From positions 1 through 64,000 of the forward strand of contig JAZQLC010000006.1 in the NCBI GenBank assembly GCA_045542485.1: a stretch of 64,000 nucleotides of DNA, read 5' to 3'. Under the pieces are notes generated by a model that made no database searches, was not told where the DNA came from, and was given only the letters and a program-made list of their open reading frames with translations. Position 1 is the first letter of the stretch. Each line of letters begins with the position of its first letter. Both the position numbers and the translations under genes were made by a program. Source of the DNA: SIG575 sp045542485 (GTDB taxonomy: Bacteria > Bacillota > Clostridia > Oscillospirales > Acutalibacteraceae). Of the stretch, positions 8,798-17,331 are shown piece after piece.

Positions 8798-8826
8798 ATT
8801 ATAACTCTTATTCAATAAAATATCAA
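8798..8826 (-). promoter_or_regulatory. Sigma-A promoter of the M42-to-phosphohexomutase operon
   Basis: Minus strand TTGATA (8826-8821), 17-base spacer, perfect TATAAT (8803-8798). It lies about 40 bases before the ATG at 8759, and the divergent deacetylase gene begins at 8861. Confidence 0.75.
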
Positions 8827-8860
8827 GTTTATCATAGAAATTTATAAAGGAGTGATTTAT

Positions 8861-9724
8861 ATGATTGTCCGAGTCAGAAAAGTACATATTTTCATTACGA
8901 GTGTTGTTTTTATATTTTTATGCTCATTTGTATATTTTTTGCCGATGATTACAAAAGCTGAAGAAAAAGAAGGAATATCAGTGCCGATTATTATGTACCA
9001 TCAGGTGTCAAAAAAAGAATCACGCAGAGGAAAATACACCGTAATGTACGATGAGTTCAGAAACGATATGCTCTATCTTAAAGAAAAAGGATATAACACA
9101 ATTGATATGACCGACCTGATTGAATATGTAAACGGCAGTGGCAAACTACCCGAAAAGCCGATAATCATTACTTTGGATGACGGTTTCGAAAGTGTGTATG
9201 AATATGTTTATCCTATGCTCAAAGAGCTAGATATGTGTGCCGTCGCCTCTGTTGTCGGCGAATATGCAACATTTTTCACCGAAAATCCTGACCATAACAT
9301 AACATACTCGTATATGGATTGGGAAGAAATTGCAAAGCTTGTTAAAACCGATGTAATCGAAATACAGAATCATTCATATGACCTTCATAAAAACAGCGGT
9401 AAAAGGCACGGAATAACAAAAAAGAAAGATGAAAATGTTGCATCTTATAATTCAGAAGTCGGTGCAGACATAATGAAAATGCAGAATATAATGAAAGAAA
9501 AAACAGGATATGCACCAAACACTCTTACCCTACCCTTCGGTGCATACAAAAAGGAAACTATTGAACTTGCAAAAAACCTAGGATTTGATGCGGTCCTTCT
9601 GTGTGAGGAAAAGGTCAATAAAGTCACACAAGGCGACACAGAAATTCTGTATCGCCTCGGAAGATTCAACAGACCTTCTCAGATTTCAAGTGAAAGATTT
9701 TTTGCAGATATTCTCGAAGATTAG
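8861..9724 (+). CDS. Membrane-anchored polysaccharide deacetylase (NodB/CE4)
   Basis: About 287 residues. A short basic start and a hydrophobic segment (about residues 8-27) act as signal anchor, so the enzyme faces the cell wall. NodB motifs: IIMYHQVS near the front; motif 1 ITLDDGFES with the catalytic and metal aspartates; motif 2 NHSYDLH with both metal histidines; motif 3 LTLPFGAY. It would remove acetyl groups from peptidoglycan or another N-acetylated polymer. The ATG at 8861 is chosen because AAAGGAGTG sits 6-8 bases upstream; the GTG at 8852 lies inside that site. The stop codon overlaps the stop codon of the convergent gerA-like gene. Such deacetylases often act in cortex formation or germination, which fits the neighbouring germination genes, but this is inference. 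Confidence 0.9.
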   Translation: MIVRVRKVHIFITSVVFIFLCSFVYFLPMITKAEEKEGISVPIIMYHQVSKKESRRGKYTVMYDEFRNDMLYLKEKGYNTIDMTDLIEYVNGSGKLPEKPIIITLDDGFESVYEYVYPMLKELDMCAVASVVGEYATFFTENPDHNITYSYMDWEEIAKLVKTDVIEIQNHSYDLHKNSGKRHGITKKKDENVASYNSEVGADIMKMQNIMKEKTGYAPNTLTLPFGAYKKETIELAKNLGFDAVLLCEEKVNKVTQGDTEILYRLGRFNRPSQISSERFFADILED

Positions 9725-11139
9725 TTCTTGCTTCTTGTGATTGAACGTCTCAACAAAAGACTTGAAATCGCTTTACGGTCAAAAGGTATTATCGGATAAA
9801 GATAGGTTTTTCCAGCAAGAGTTTCTGTCGTTGCAATCATAATAAACATTATCAGGAAACCGCCAATATATCCCCATATTCCGAATAGTGCTGACAGAAT
9901 AATCACACCTATTCTTGAAAACTTCATAGCATATCCGAGTTCAAAACTAGGCTGAGTAAAATTCGCAATAGCTACAAATGCCATATACAGAATTACTTCC
10001 GGGAGAAACCATCCCGCTCCTACCGCAAATTCACCCAGAATCAGTGCGCCGATTACACTGAACGAACTGCTCAGTGACTGCGGAGTGTTTATGGAGGCGA
10101 GTTTCAGCATATCTATAATAACTTCAATTGTTATTATCTGTGCAAGTACCGGAACACCGGTCGGCTCATTAATGCGTATGAAGGACAGCCACTCAGGAAT
10201 AAATGACGGATTTTCCACGAGCAGATACCATGTGGGCGTAAGAAGAATTGAAAGAGCAAAAACAAACATTCTTACAAATCGGAGATACGAGCCTATGACA
10301 GGTGAAAAATAATAATCATTTGAATCCTGAAAAAATTCGAAAAAGCTCGTTCTGACAATTATTGCCGCAGGTGAGTTATCTATTAAAATTATAATATTGC
10401 CTTCGTTAATACAAGCGGCAGCAGCATCAGGTCTTTCAGTATATCTCACTTTGGGAAAAGGATTATAAAACTGCTTTGGGATAAGACTTTCAACAAGACT
10501 TTGCTGACTCATATTAAACGAATTGACATCAATCTTGTTGATTCTCCTTTTCAGACTTTCAAGAAGTTTTTTGTCAACCATATTATCCAGATAACAAAGG
10601 GCAATATCAGTCTTTGATTTCTTTCCTGCTTTCATAGCGAAAAATGTCAGCTCAGGTGTCCGTATTCTTCTTCTGATAAGCGCCGTGTTAAAAACAATTG
10701 TTTCACAGAATCCATCGTGAGAACCTCTGAGAACCTTGTCATTGTCGGGCTCATCAAGAGAGCGGACAGGATACGTTCGTGCATCAATCATAATAGCCTG
10801 ATTGAAGCCTTCAATTATGAGAGCAAGTGTACCCGACAATACTGCAGTTACAATTGTATCGGTTGACGATTCAACATCGGTTTCCGTGTAGGTAATAAAA
10901 TGAGAGCAGAAATCTCTTGTATTCTTTATATGCTTTATCTGCTTCTCTTCAAGGCGAGTCAGATATTCAAGCATTTTTTCAAGTATCTCATCTTTACAAA
11001 AAGCATCAACGAAATACATTTTTGACCGTCTTCCGCCGATTACCATTTCTCTGCCTATAAGGTCAAAATTTCTTTCAATATGAAGAGTGTCATCAAGAAA
11101 GCCGATAGTTTCATCGTAATTCATACTGATATTTTTCAT
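9721..11139 (-). CDS. GerA/SpoVAF-family spore germination membrane protein
   Basis: 472 residues, the usual size for GerA-family A subunits and SpoVAF. An N-terminal soluble half of about 260 residues contains the family block DARTYPVRSLDEPD followed by VLRGSHDGFCETIVFNTALIRRR. The C-terminal half has about five or six membrane segments, with the conserved PTWYLLV and RINEPTGVP region and the RIGVIIL helix. GerA proteins sit in the inner spore membrane and respond to nutrients, normally with B (transporter-like) and C (lipoprotein) partners. No B or C gene is next to it, so SpoVAF-like or orphan use is possible. It follows the SleC-like gene after 42 bases and is probably in the same operon. 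Confidence 0.9.
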   Translation of the reverse strand: MKNISMNYDETIGFLDDTLHIERNFDLIGREMVIGGRRSKMYFVDAFCKDEILEKMLEYLTRLEEKQIKHIKNTRDFCSHFITYTETDVESSTDTIVTAVLSGTLALIIEGFNQAIMIDARTYPVRSLDEPDNDKVLRGSHDGFCETIVFNTALIRRRIRTPELTFFAMKAGKKSKTDIALCYLDNMVDKKLLESLKRRINKIDVNSFNMSQQSLVESLIPKQFYNPFPKVRYTERPDAAAACINEGNIIILIDNSPAAIIVRTSFFEFFQDSNDYYFSPVIGSYLRFVRMFVFALSILLTPTWYLLVENPSFIPEWLSFIRINEPTGVPVLAQIITIEVIIDMLKLASINTPQSLSSSFSVIGALILGEFAVGAGWFLPEVILYMAFVAIANFTQPSFELGYAMKFSRIGVIILSALFGIWGYIGGFLIMFIMIATTETLAGKTYLYPIIPFDRKAISSLLLRRSITRSKN

Positions 11140-11181
11140 AGCAACACCACCTGTAAATTATGTTGCCATAAAATTCAGAAA

Positions 11182-12528
11182 TTATGCTCTGTATCCGTTA
11201 TATAATTCAACAATTGCGTTCCATGTTGTAGGACCGACAAAGCCCGTCTGTTCAATACCGTAAAGTCTCTGCACAGCTCTTACAGCGTTTCTTGTGGCGT
11301 TGCCGTAAGTACCGTCAACATTTATAACAGGCACAGACCTGTTATTCTGACCGATGACTCGCAGATAGGTCTGAAGTTGTTCAACAACTCTTCCCGTTGA
11401 GCCGACTGACAAAATGAATCCGGGATAAATCAGTGAACTGTATGACCTGTATTCTTTCGGAAGATTATTCAGTATACTCTGATAGACAGATTGAATTTTG
11501 TTCCAGGTATCTCTGCCAACTATTCCGTCCTGAGCAAGACCGTAATATCTCTGAAAAGCAAGAACAGCATTACGGGTAGCAGGACCGAACACTCCGTCAA
11601 CAGAAATGCTTTGCAGTGCATCGTTGAAAAAAGCAATAAAATTCAGATAATATTGTATTGTCCTCACTTCAAAGCCTCTGCTTCCCTGCTGAAGAACTCT
11701 GCTGAAAGCTCTCTCTGCCTCTGAGTAAGTTACGCCCTCTGAGTACAACTCCGAAAGCCCCTTTACGCTTGAATAAATATATTTAAGTTTATACCATGTC
11801 TGTTTTCCTACGATGCCGTCCGGAGTCAGATTGAAAATCCGCTGAAATGTTCTTACTGCCCTTTCCGTAGCCGCATCGAAAACACCGGTATCCACCGGCA
11901 CCGTGGGAATGGCAGGATAGTTCGCCGCAATTCTGTTCAGTTCACGCTGAATAGTTCTTACATCCTCACCTCTGTCACCTTGTCTTAATGCTCTGCCGGG
12001 ATAAGACGGTATGTTTGCTCTCACGGGTGCATTCCTCACTAAATTTACATTACCGTAATAATATTTCAAGATATCATAAGGTGTATACCCTCTGTTTGCA
12101 AGGTCAACTGTGCCCCACTGCTTGAGTCCTTTACAGTTCACGCCTCTGCCGCTGCAATACTGAGTAAAATACGGTGAAATCGTGCCGTCTTTCACAACAT
12201 AGTCGTTGAAAAGTTCATCCACAAGCCTTGATATATTAGAAAAAATGTCTCTTCCTCTTACAAAAGCCTGGTCATACTGGGTGGAATTTGTAATATCAAA
12301 ATTATATCCGCGGCTTCTGTAATGTTCTGTATAAATTCTGTTCAGCGCAAATGTTGTAATAGCATAGATGTTTGCTCTGAGTGCATTTTCAGGCCATGTG
12401 GGATAAATTTCACTCGAAGCTACATTTTTTATATAATCCGGGAAATCCACCGTAATGTTCTCGGCATTTGAATCAGGCGTACCAAGATGAACGGTAATGG
12501 TACGTGGGATAATAGGCTCATTTATCAT
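11182..12528 (-). CDS. SleC-like spore cortex-lytic enzyme: SpoIID domain plus three peptidoglycan-binding domains
   Basis: 448 residues. Residues about 10-160 resemble the SpoIID lytic transglycosylase domain of SleC: ITVHLG, then NVASSEIYPTWPENALRANI with the probable catalytic Glu40, and PYFTQYCSGRGVNCKGLKQW. Three PG_binding_1 domains follow (about 178-250, 282-352 and 373-446), each ending in the typical G-x-V-G-x-x-T-W pattern (DGIVGKQTW, DGIVGRDTW, TGFVGPTTW). No signal peptide is visible, as for spore proteins made in the mother cell or forespore. It would cut cortex glycan during germination. Known clostridial SleC has a pre-domain at its own N-terminus; here that part seems to be encoded by the gene just upstream. 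AAGGAG precedes the ATG by 9 bases. Confidence 0.85.
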   Translation of the reverse strand: MINEPIIPRTITVHLGTPDSNAENITVDFPDYIKNVASSEIYPTWPENALRANIYAITTFALNRIYTEHYRSRGYNFDITNSTQYDQAFVRGRDIFSNISRLVDELFNDYVVKDGTISPYFTQYCSGRGVNCKGLKQWGTVDLANRGYTPYDILKYYYGNVNLVRNAPVRANIPSYPGRALRQGDRGEDVRTIQRELNRIAANYPAIPTVPVDTGVFDAATERAVRTFQRIFNLTPDGIVGKQTWYKLKYIYSSVKGLSELYSEGVTYSEAERAFSRVLQQGSRGFEVRTIQYYLNFIAFFNDALQSISVDGVFGPATRNAVLAFQRYYGLAQDGIVGRDTWNKIQSVYQSILNNLPKEYRSYSSLIYPGFILSVGSTGRVVEQLQTYLRVIGQNNRSVPVINVDGTYGNATRNAVRAVQRLYGIEQTGFVGPTTWNAIVELYNGYRA

Positions 12529-12540
12529 AATCTCAGCTCC

Positions 12541-13191
12541 TTATAAATCAACAGGCTCAGTTTCATTGTAAACGATGTCCTCATCATCAGCAGGTGTACC
12601 CGTTTTCGGAATGAGATTTACGGGCTGAATTGACATAATGCCGTCAAAAACAGGAACATTGTAATATGCAGTTGTCCTGAAGAAAGGATGCGTTACACGG
12701 ACAGTGTAAGTTGAATATGGCAGAATTTCGTTATTTTCATTTGCAACGCCGCTTTCAGGTGTGCTCAGTGATAAATTATCAACAATTCCGCTTGTATCCG
12801 TCAGCTCTGTAAAAAAAGTGTATGTACCGTCAGCAAAATTCTTACTTACGGTAACCTCTGCACCCACAACAGGAAATGACTGTCTTCCGCTGAACACCTG
12901 AATTTTCATATCTCCATCGCCCCTGTTTTTGCTTTTGAAATCATTCAGGTCACGGTACACCGGCTCTTTTCTTCCCGCATCATAAGAGTTGGGATTCGTT
13001 CCCTCAAGCTCTGTGATATCTGCTTCTCTCCCCGTATTATCAGGCGATGACACAACGCTCACCACGGGCACAGATATTTCTTCTTTTTCCGTGATTGGGA
13101 TACTTTTATCAAATGCGCCGTTCTCCTCGGCATACTTTATCAATTCCTTTTCATATTTTTCAATTAACCTCTGTAAATCCTGATTATTCAT
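12541..13191 (-). CDS. SleC N-terminal-domain-like protein, partner of the cortex-lytic enzyme
   Basis: 216 residues, acidic and without signal peptide. Residues 1-30 form a charged helix; about 30-90 are low-complexity linker; about 97-205 form a beta-sandwich of the carboxypeptidase-regulatory type: MKIQVFSGRQSFPVVGAEVT, TDTSGIVDNL, YTVRVTHPFF and a closing MSIQPVNLIP. This layout resembles the N-terminal pre-region of clostridial SleC, which helps folding and keeps the enzyme inactive. The gene ends 12 bases before the SpoIID/peptidoglycan-binding gene, so the two are surely co-transcribed. I infer a separate pre-domain or chaperone acting in trans. AAGGAGG lies 7 bases before the ATG. Confidence 0.65.
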   Translation of the reverse strand: MNNQDLQRLIEKYEKELIKYAEENGAFDKSIPITEKEEISVPVVSVVSSPDNTGREADITELEGTNPNSYDAGRKEPVYRDLNDFKSKNRGDGDMKIQVFSGRQSFPVVGAEVTVSKNFADGTYTFFTELTDTSGIVDNLSLSTPESGVANENNEILPYSTYTVRVTHPFFRTTAYYNVPVFDGIMSIQPVNLIPKTGTPADDEDIVYNETEPVDL

Positions 13192-13246
13192 TTGATTACC
13201 TCCTTAATCAATACTATAATAATCAGAATTATTTTTTTTGATACAA

Positions 13247-13274
13247 AAAGCACCGTACATACATACGGTGCTTT
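13247..13274 (-). terminator. Terminator after the recN-DUF896 genes
   Basis: An 11-bp perfect stem, AAAGCACCGTA (13247-13257) with TACGGTGCTTT (13264-13274) and a 6-base loop, is followed on the minus strand by more T (TTTTTGTAT). It separates the housekeeping block from the germination genes. Confidence 0.85.
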
Positions 13275-13290
13275 GTAAATCAATATATTT

Positions 13291-13494
13291 TTATTTCTTC
13301 TTCTGAACTTTTCTTTTGTTGCCCTTTTCATCAACAATGTAGGTGCTTTCCAGAGTTCCCACAAGACTTGCCTTGAATGCATCAATATATTCTCGTCTGA
13401 GAATCTGTCTTTCTGACTGTTCTTCCGGTGTCAGTTCTCTTTCCTTTGCAAGTCGTGCAAGTTCATTGATTCTGTCTATTTTCTTCTGGTCCAT
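13291..13494 (-). CDS. DUF896 family small protein (YnzC-like)
   Basis: 67 residues. The pattern IDRINELARLAKERELTPEE followed by RREYIDAFKASLVGTLES is the DUF896/YnzC signature, a two-helix cytosolic protein of unknown function common in Firmicutes. A basic tail (KGNKRKVQKKK) ends it. It begins one base after the recN stop codon and is the last gene before the terminator at 13247-13274. In Bacillus the relative is linked to the SOS regulon, which would fit co-expression with recN, but no LexA site is seen here. Confidence 0.9.
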   Translation of the reverse strand: MDQKKIDRINELARLAKERELTPEEQSERQILRREYIDAFKASLVGTLESTYIVDEKGNKRKVQKKK

Positions 13495-13495
13495 T

Positions 13496-15178
13496 TTATT
13501 TACTCCTTTTATAGTCCTCAGCCTGTGAAAGCATCTCTTCTGCTGCCGAAAGTAAAGTCTGTGTTATTACAGTACCTCCGTTTATTCGAGAAAGCTCATA
13601 CTTCCTGTCACTTCTTGAAAGAGATTTCACATTTGTGTATGTGTGTCCGCCCGATGTTTCTTTGTTGATAAAGAAGTGATTATCTGCAAATGACGCAATC
13701 TGAGACAGATGTGTTACACAGATGACCTGCTTACCTGAAGAGACATCATAAAGCTTCTTCGCAACCTTTGTTGCAGCCTGGCCGCTGATTCCCGAGTCAA
13801 TCTCGTCAAAAATCATTGTCATCACATCATCTTTTTCAGAAAGCACATTCTTGATTGCGAGCATTATTCGTGACAGTTCACCGCCGGATGAAATCTTGAT
13901 AAGCGGTTTTGGTTCTTCACCGATATTTGCAGAAATAAGAAACTCAACCTCATCTTTACCGGTAACACCAAGTGGCTTGTCCTTTCTCTGTGAAACAAAT
14001 TTCACATTGGGCATATCAAGGAATTTAAGTTCATCACAAACCTTTTCTGCAAACTTGTGACCTGCTTTTTCTCTTACAGAAGAGAGCTTTTCTGCTTTTG
14101 CGAGAAGCTGCTGACCTGTCTCGTTCAGCTCATCCGTAAGGCTTTCAATTCTATCTGACGAAGAGTCAATTTTCGCAAGTTTTTCCTTGAATTCTTTAAG
14201 CAGCAAAAGAAGACCGGCTTCATCAGTATCATATTTTTTCATAAGCTTTGAAAGAAGGTCAAGTCTTTCTTCTGTTTCTTCAAGAAGAGCAGGATTGAAT
14301 TCAACGGAATCAAGGCTGCTTTTTATACTCTGAGCGCAGTCCTCAATAACATAAACTGCACCTGCAAGATTCTTTGCAACCTCAGACATATCATCAAAAG
14401 CTGAAACACTCTTCACTTCTTCGAGTATGTTTTTAAGTCTGAGCAAAACACCTGGTTCTTCGTCCGTACCTGAAAACTCATCGTATGAAGCAGAAAGCGC
14501 AGAACTGATTTTTTCGGCATTCGCAAGTTTATTACGCATAGAGGTCAATTCTTCAAATTCGCCGACAGTGATATCAGCCTTTTCGATTTCATCAATCTGA
14601 AAACGAAGAACCTCTGCATTTTTTTCATTTTCTTCTTCATTATTCTGAAGATTTTTAAGTTCTTTTTTCAGTGATACAAATTTTTTATAACAAACAGCAT
14701 AATCATCAAGCAGCTCTTCGCTTGATGCTAATTTATCAATATATGACAAATGATTATCTTTAAGCAGAAGAGAACGGTTATCGTGCTGACCGTGGATGTC
14801 AACAAGAGTTTTTCCCAATTCTCTGAGCATTGAAACAGTAGCCGTACTGCTGTTGATTCGACAGACATTTCTGCCGTCAGCAGAAATCCTTCTCTGAATC
14901 AGCAGTGAATCATCTTCTTCACATTCTATACCGAGTTCTTCAAGTTTTTCCTTTACTTTTTCACCGATTAAAGTAAAAAACGCAGTAACGGATGCTGCAT
15001 TTGTGCCCGTTCTGACAAGCTCTTTTGAAGTTCTTTCACCGAGAATTGCATTTATTGAGTCAATGATAATTGATTTACCTGCACCCGTTTCACCGGTAAG
15101 CACATTAAGACCGATATCAAAATTAATATCAGCACTTTCAATCACCGCAATATTCTCGATTTTAAGACTGTTAAGCAA
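13496..15178 (-). CDS. recN: DNA repair protein RecN
   Basis: 560 residues, the normal RecN length. SMC-like ATPase: Walker A GETGAGKSIIIDS (about 31-43), QRRISADGRNVCRINSS, a long central coiled coil (about 150-370), the ABC signature ISSGGELSRIMLAI and Walker B MIFDEIDSGISG. RecN binds single-stranded ends and tethers DNA during double-strand-break repair. It follows argR by 12 bases, as in many Firmicutes. In Bacillus spoIVB and spo0A come next; here they are absent and DUF896 plus a terminator follow. Confidence 0.97.
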   Translation of the reverse strand: MLNSLKIENIAVIESADINFDIGLNVLTGETGAGKSIIIDSINAILGERTSKELVRTGTNAASVTAFFTLIGEKVKEKLEELGIECEEDDSLLIQRRISADGRNVCRINSSTATVSMLRELGKTLVDIHGQHDNRSLLLKDNHLSYIDKLASSEELLDDYAVCYKKFVSLKKELKNLQNNEEENEKNAEVLRFQIDEIEKADITVGEFEELTSMRNKLANAEKISSALSASYDEFSGTDEEPGVLLRLKNILEEVKSVSAFDDMSEVAKNLAGAVYVIEDCAQSIKSSLDSVEFNPALLEETEERLDLLSKLMKKYDTDEAGLLLLLKEFKEKLAKIDSSSDRIESLTDELNETGQQLLAKAEKLSSVREKAGHKFAEKVCDELKFLDMPNVKFVSQRKDKPLGVTGKDEVEFLISANIGEEPKPLIKISSGGELSRIMLAIKNVLSEKDDVMTMIFDEIDSGISGQAATKVAKKLYDVSSGKQVICVTHLSQIASFADNHFFINKETSGGHTYTNVKSLSRSDRKYELSRINGGTVITQTLLSAAEEMLSQAEDYKRSK

Positions 15179-15190
15179 AGCTAATCACCT

Positions 15191-15643
15191 TTATTCAGAT
15201 ATTAAACCTTTGAATTTTTCAGTAAGCTCTTTTGCAGCTTCCTCTGTTCTGCAAAGAACAAAAATTGTATCGTCACCTGCTACGGTTCCCACGATTTCAG
15301 CATACGCCATACTGTCGAGAGCACTACAAGCACCCTGTGCCATACCTGAATGACAGTTAAGGCACACAATATTCATAGCGTAATCAACCATTGTGACGGC
15401 TGAAGAAAAAAGCATAAGAAATTTTGAGCTCATATCAGATGTTTTTTCTTTCGGGATACTGTATCTGTACCTGCCGTTTTCGTCTGTGATTTTAATAAGT
15501 CGAAGTTCTTTGATATCCCTTGAAACCGTCGCCTGTGTTACTTCAAAATTGTGATTACAAAGATATTCAAGAAGTTCTTCCTGAGTTGCGATAGGGTTTT
15601 CTTCAATAAGCTTGAGAATAAGTGAATGTCTTTTTCTTTTCAT
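15191..15643 (-). CDS. argR: Arginine repressor ArgR/AhrC
   Basis: 150 residues. An N-terminal winged helix holds the recognition motif QATVSRDIKEL; the C-terminal hexamerisation and arginine-binding domain ends with the GTVAGDDTIFV block, whose aspartates bind arginine. It controls arginine synthesis and catabolism genes according to arginine supply. Placement between nadK and recN is the standard Firmicute order. Confidence 0.96.
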   Translation of the reverse strand: MKRKRHSLILKLIEENPIATQEELLEYLCNHNFEVTQATVSRDIKELRLIKITDENGRYRYSIPKEKTSDMSSKFLMLFSSAVTMVDYAMNIVCLNCHSGMAQGACSALDSMAYAEIVGTVAGDDTIFVLCRTEEAAKELTEKFKGLISE

Positions 15644-15656
15644 TTTAGTCTACCTC

Positions 15657-16502
15657 TCAGTTACTTCTTAGTTTTGTGTTGAGTATGTCAACAAATGTAT
15701 CTGCTTTTATGCGTATGAAATCTGCTGTTTTTTCTGACTTACGGACAAGAACTTTGCAATTTTCCGGAATGGGATAACCTTCTCCCCCATCAAAGAAGAC
15801 GAAAGCAGTGCCCGGTGCCGTATCATTTGCTATTTCAAGAACACATTCGCTTCTGAAAATCATCGGTCTCTGAAAAAGTGAATGTGGGCAAACAGGTGTA
15901 AGAAGGATGCTTTCAATAAGCGGGTCAACAACGGGACCGCCTGCCGAGAGTGAATATGCTGTGGAACCTGTGGGAGTTGAAAGAATAATTCCGTCAGAAT
16001 AGTAGTTGCTGACAACTGCCCCGTCACACAGAACTTTCAGGTTTACCATATTCACATTCTGCGACCTGCCGACGAACACATCGTTGACACAGTTGGTCTC
16101 TTTCATAATCTGACCGTCAACTATAATCGAAGAAGCCAACATCATTCGTTTATCAACAGTATAGTCTCCTGAAATCAGTCTGTCAAGATATTCAAGCTCC
16201 TGACTTTCAAGACCTGCCATAAAAGCAACACGCCCTGCATTTATACCGAGTATGGGCTTTGAAAAAGCAGAGGCCTTTTTAGCGCAACTGATTATTGTGC
16301 CGTCACCGCCGATTGCAATAACAACGGAAGACAATCTGTAAAGCTCGTCATCGCTTATGTAATTACTGCATAAGTCACCGAAAACATCAGCATATTCAGC
16401 ACACATAGCAAAATCTGCATTAAGCTTGTTCAATTGTTTACAGACATTTGTTGTAACCTCTTTTGCCTGGGATCTTGATAGATTTGGTACAATCGCAAAC
16501 AA
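15657..16502 (-). CDS. nadK: NAD kinase
   Basis: 281 residues. It phosphorylates NAD to NADP in the cytosol. Signature motifs: IGGDGTIISCAKKA (GGDG motif), TNCVNDVFVGRS (NE/D block) and ILSTPTGSTAYSLSAGGPVV. An all-beta C-terminal domain follows. It lies 10 bases after tlyA and 13 before argR, in one operon. Confidence 0.96.
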   Translation of the reverse strand: MFAIVPNLSRSQAKEVTTNVCKQLNKLNADFAMCAEYADVFGDLCSNYISDDELYRLSSVVIAIGGDGTIISCAKKASAFSKPILGINAGRVAFMAGLESQELEYLDRLISGDYTVDKRMMLASSIIVDGQIMKETNCVNDVFVGRSQNVNMVNLKVLCDGAVVSNYYSDGIILSTPTGSTAYSLSAGGPVVDPLIESILLTPVCPHSLFQRPMIFRSECVLEIANDTAPGTAFVFFDGGEGYPIPENCKVLVRKSEKTADFIRIKADTFVDILNTKLRSN

Positions 16503-16512
16503 TCATCTCACC

Positions 16513-17331
16513 TCATTTGTCAAGATTTTCGTGGGATTCCCTCGCTAATTCCTCAGGTGAAATTTCAGACAACATCTGAGGAGTTTCTGATTTTTCAATA
16601 AACATCAGATATTCAATATTACCTTCGGGACCTTTGATAGGTGAATAAGTAAGTCCTTTCACATTAAAACCGTTTTCAACCGCAAAGGCAGTTATAGTTT
16701 CGATTACCTCAATGTGAGTTGACAAATCTCTGACAACACCTTTTTTCCCGATTTTTTCTCTTCCTGCCTCAAACTGAGGCTTGATAAGACAAACAGCCAT
16801 ACCGTCTTTTTTCAGGAAGTCTCTGAGAACAGGTAAAATTATTTTAAGTGAAATAAAAGAAACATCAACACTTGCAAAATCAATTTCTTCGCTGACAGTT
16901 TCTTTATCAAGATAACGAAAATTCGTTCTTTCAAGATTAACAACTCTTTCATCCGTACGGAGTTTCCACGCAAGTTGACCGTATCCCACATCAATGGCAT
17001 AAACCTTCTTTGCACCGCGCTGAAGCATACAATCAGTAAAGCCTCCCGTTGATGCACCGATATCCATACAGACAGTATCGTCAAGGACAAAATCGAATGT
17101 GTTCAGAGCTTTTTCAAGTTTATATCCGCCACGGCTTACAAAAGGCATCTTACTGCTTCTGACTTCAAGAGAATCCTCAGGCTTGAGAAACATACCTGCC
17201 TTAAGCGCTTTTTGTCCGTTGACATAAACCTGCCCCGCCATTATGAGGGCTTTTGCTTTTTCACGGCTTTCAGCGTGTCCCTGCTCAAAGACAGCAGAGT
17301 CAAGTCTTAATTTTTCAGCCAATATTTTCAC
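16513..17331 (-). CDS. tlyA: TlyA-family rRNA 2'-O-methyltransferase
   Basis: 272 residues. An N-terminal S4 RNA-binding domain (about 1-60) is followed by the FVSRGGYKLEKAL linker and an FtsJ-like methyltransferase domain with the SAM motif CMDIGASTGGFTDCML (about 89-104). K-D-K-E type catalytic positions appear present. The family methylates 16S/23S rRNA and was first described as a hemolysin, a name that should not be taken as function. Its start overlaps the end of dxs by 17 bases. Confidence 0.93.
   Translation of the reverse strand: MKILAEKLRLDSAVFEQGHAESREKAKALIMAGQVYVNGQKALKAGMFLKPEDSLEVRSSKMPFVSRGGYKLEKALNTFDFVLDDTVCMDIGASTGGFTDCMLQRGAKKVYAIDVGYGQLAWKLRTDERVVNLERTNFRYLDKETVSEEIDFASVDVSFISLKIILPVLRDFLKKDGMAVCLIKPQFEAGREKIGKKGVVRDLSTHIEVIETITAFAVENGFNVKGLTYSPIKGPEGNIEYLMFIEKSETPQMLSEISPEELARESHENLDK

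Noticed and set aside
13188..13385. A 65-codon minus-strand frame overlapping DUF896 and the terminator
   Set aside because: It lies in another frame of the DUF896 gene, runs through the terminator hairpin and has no family-like residues.
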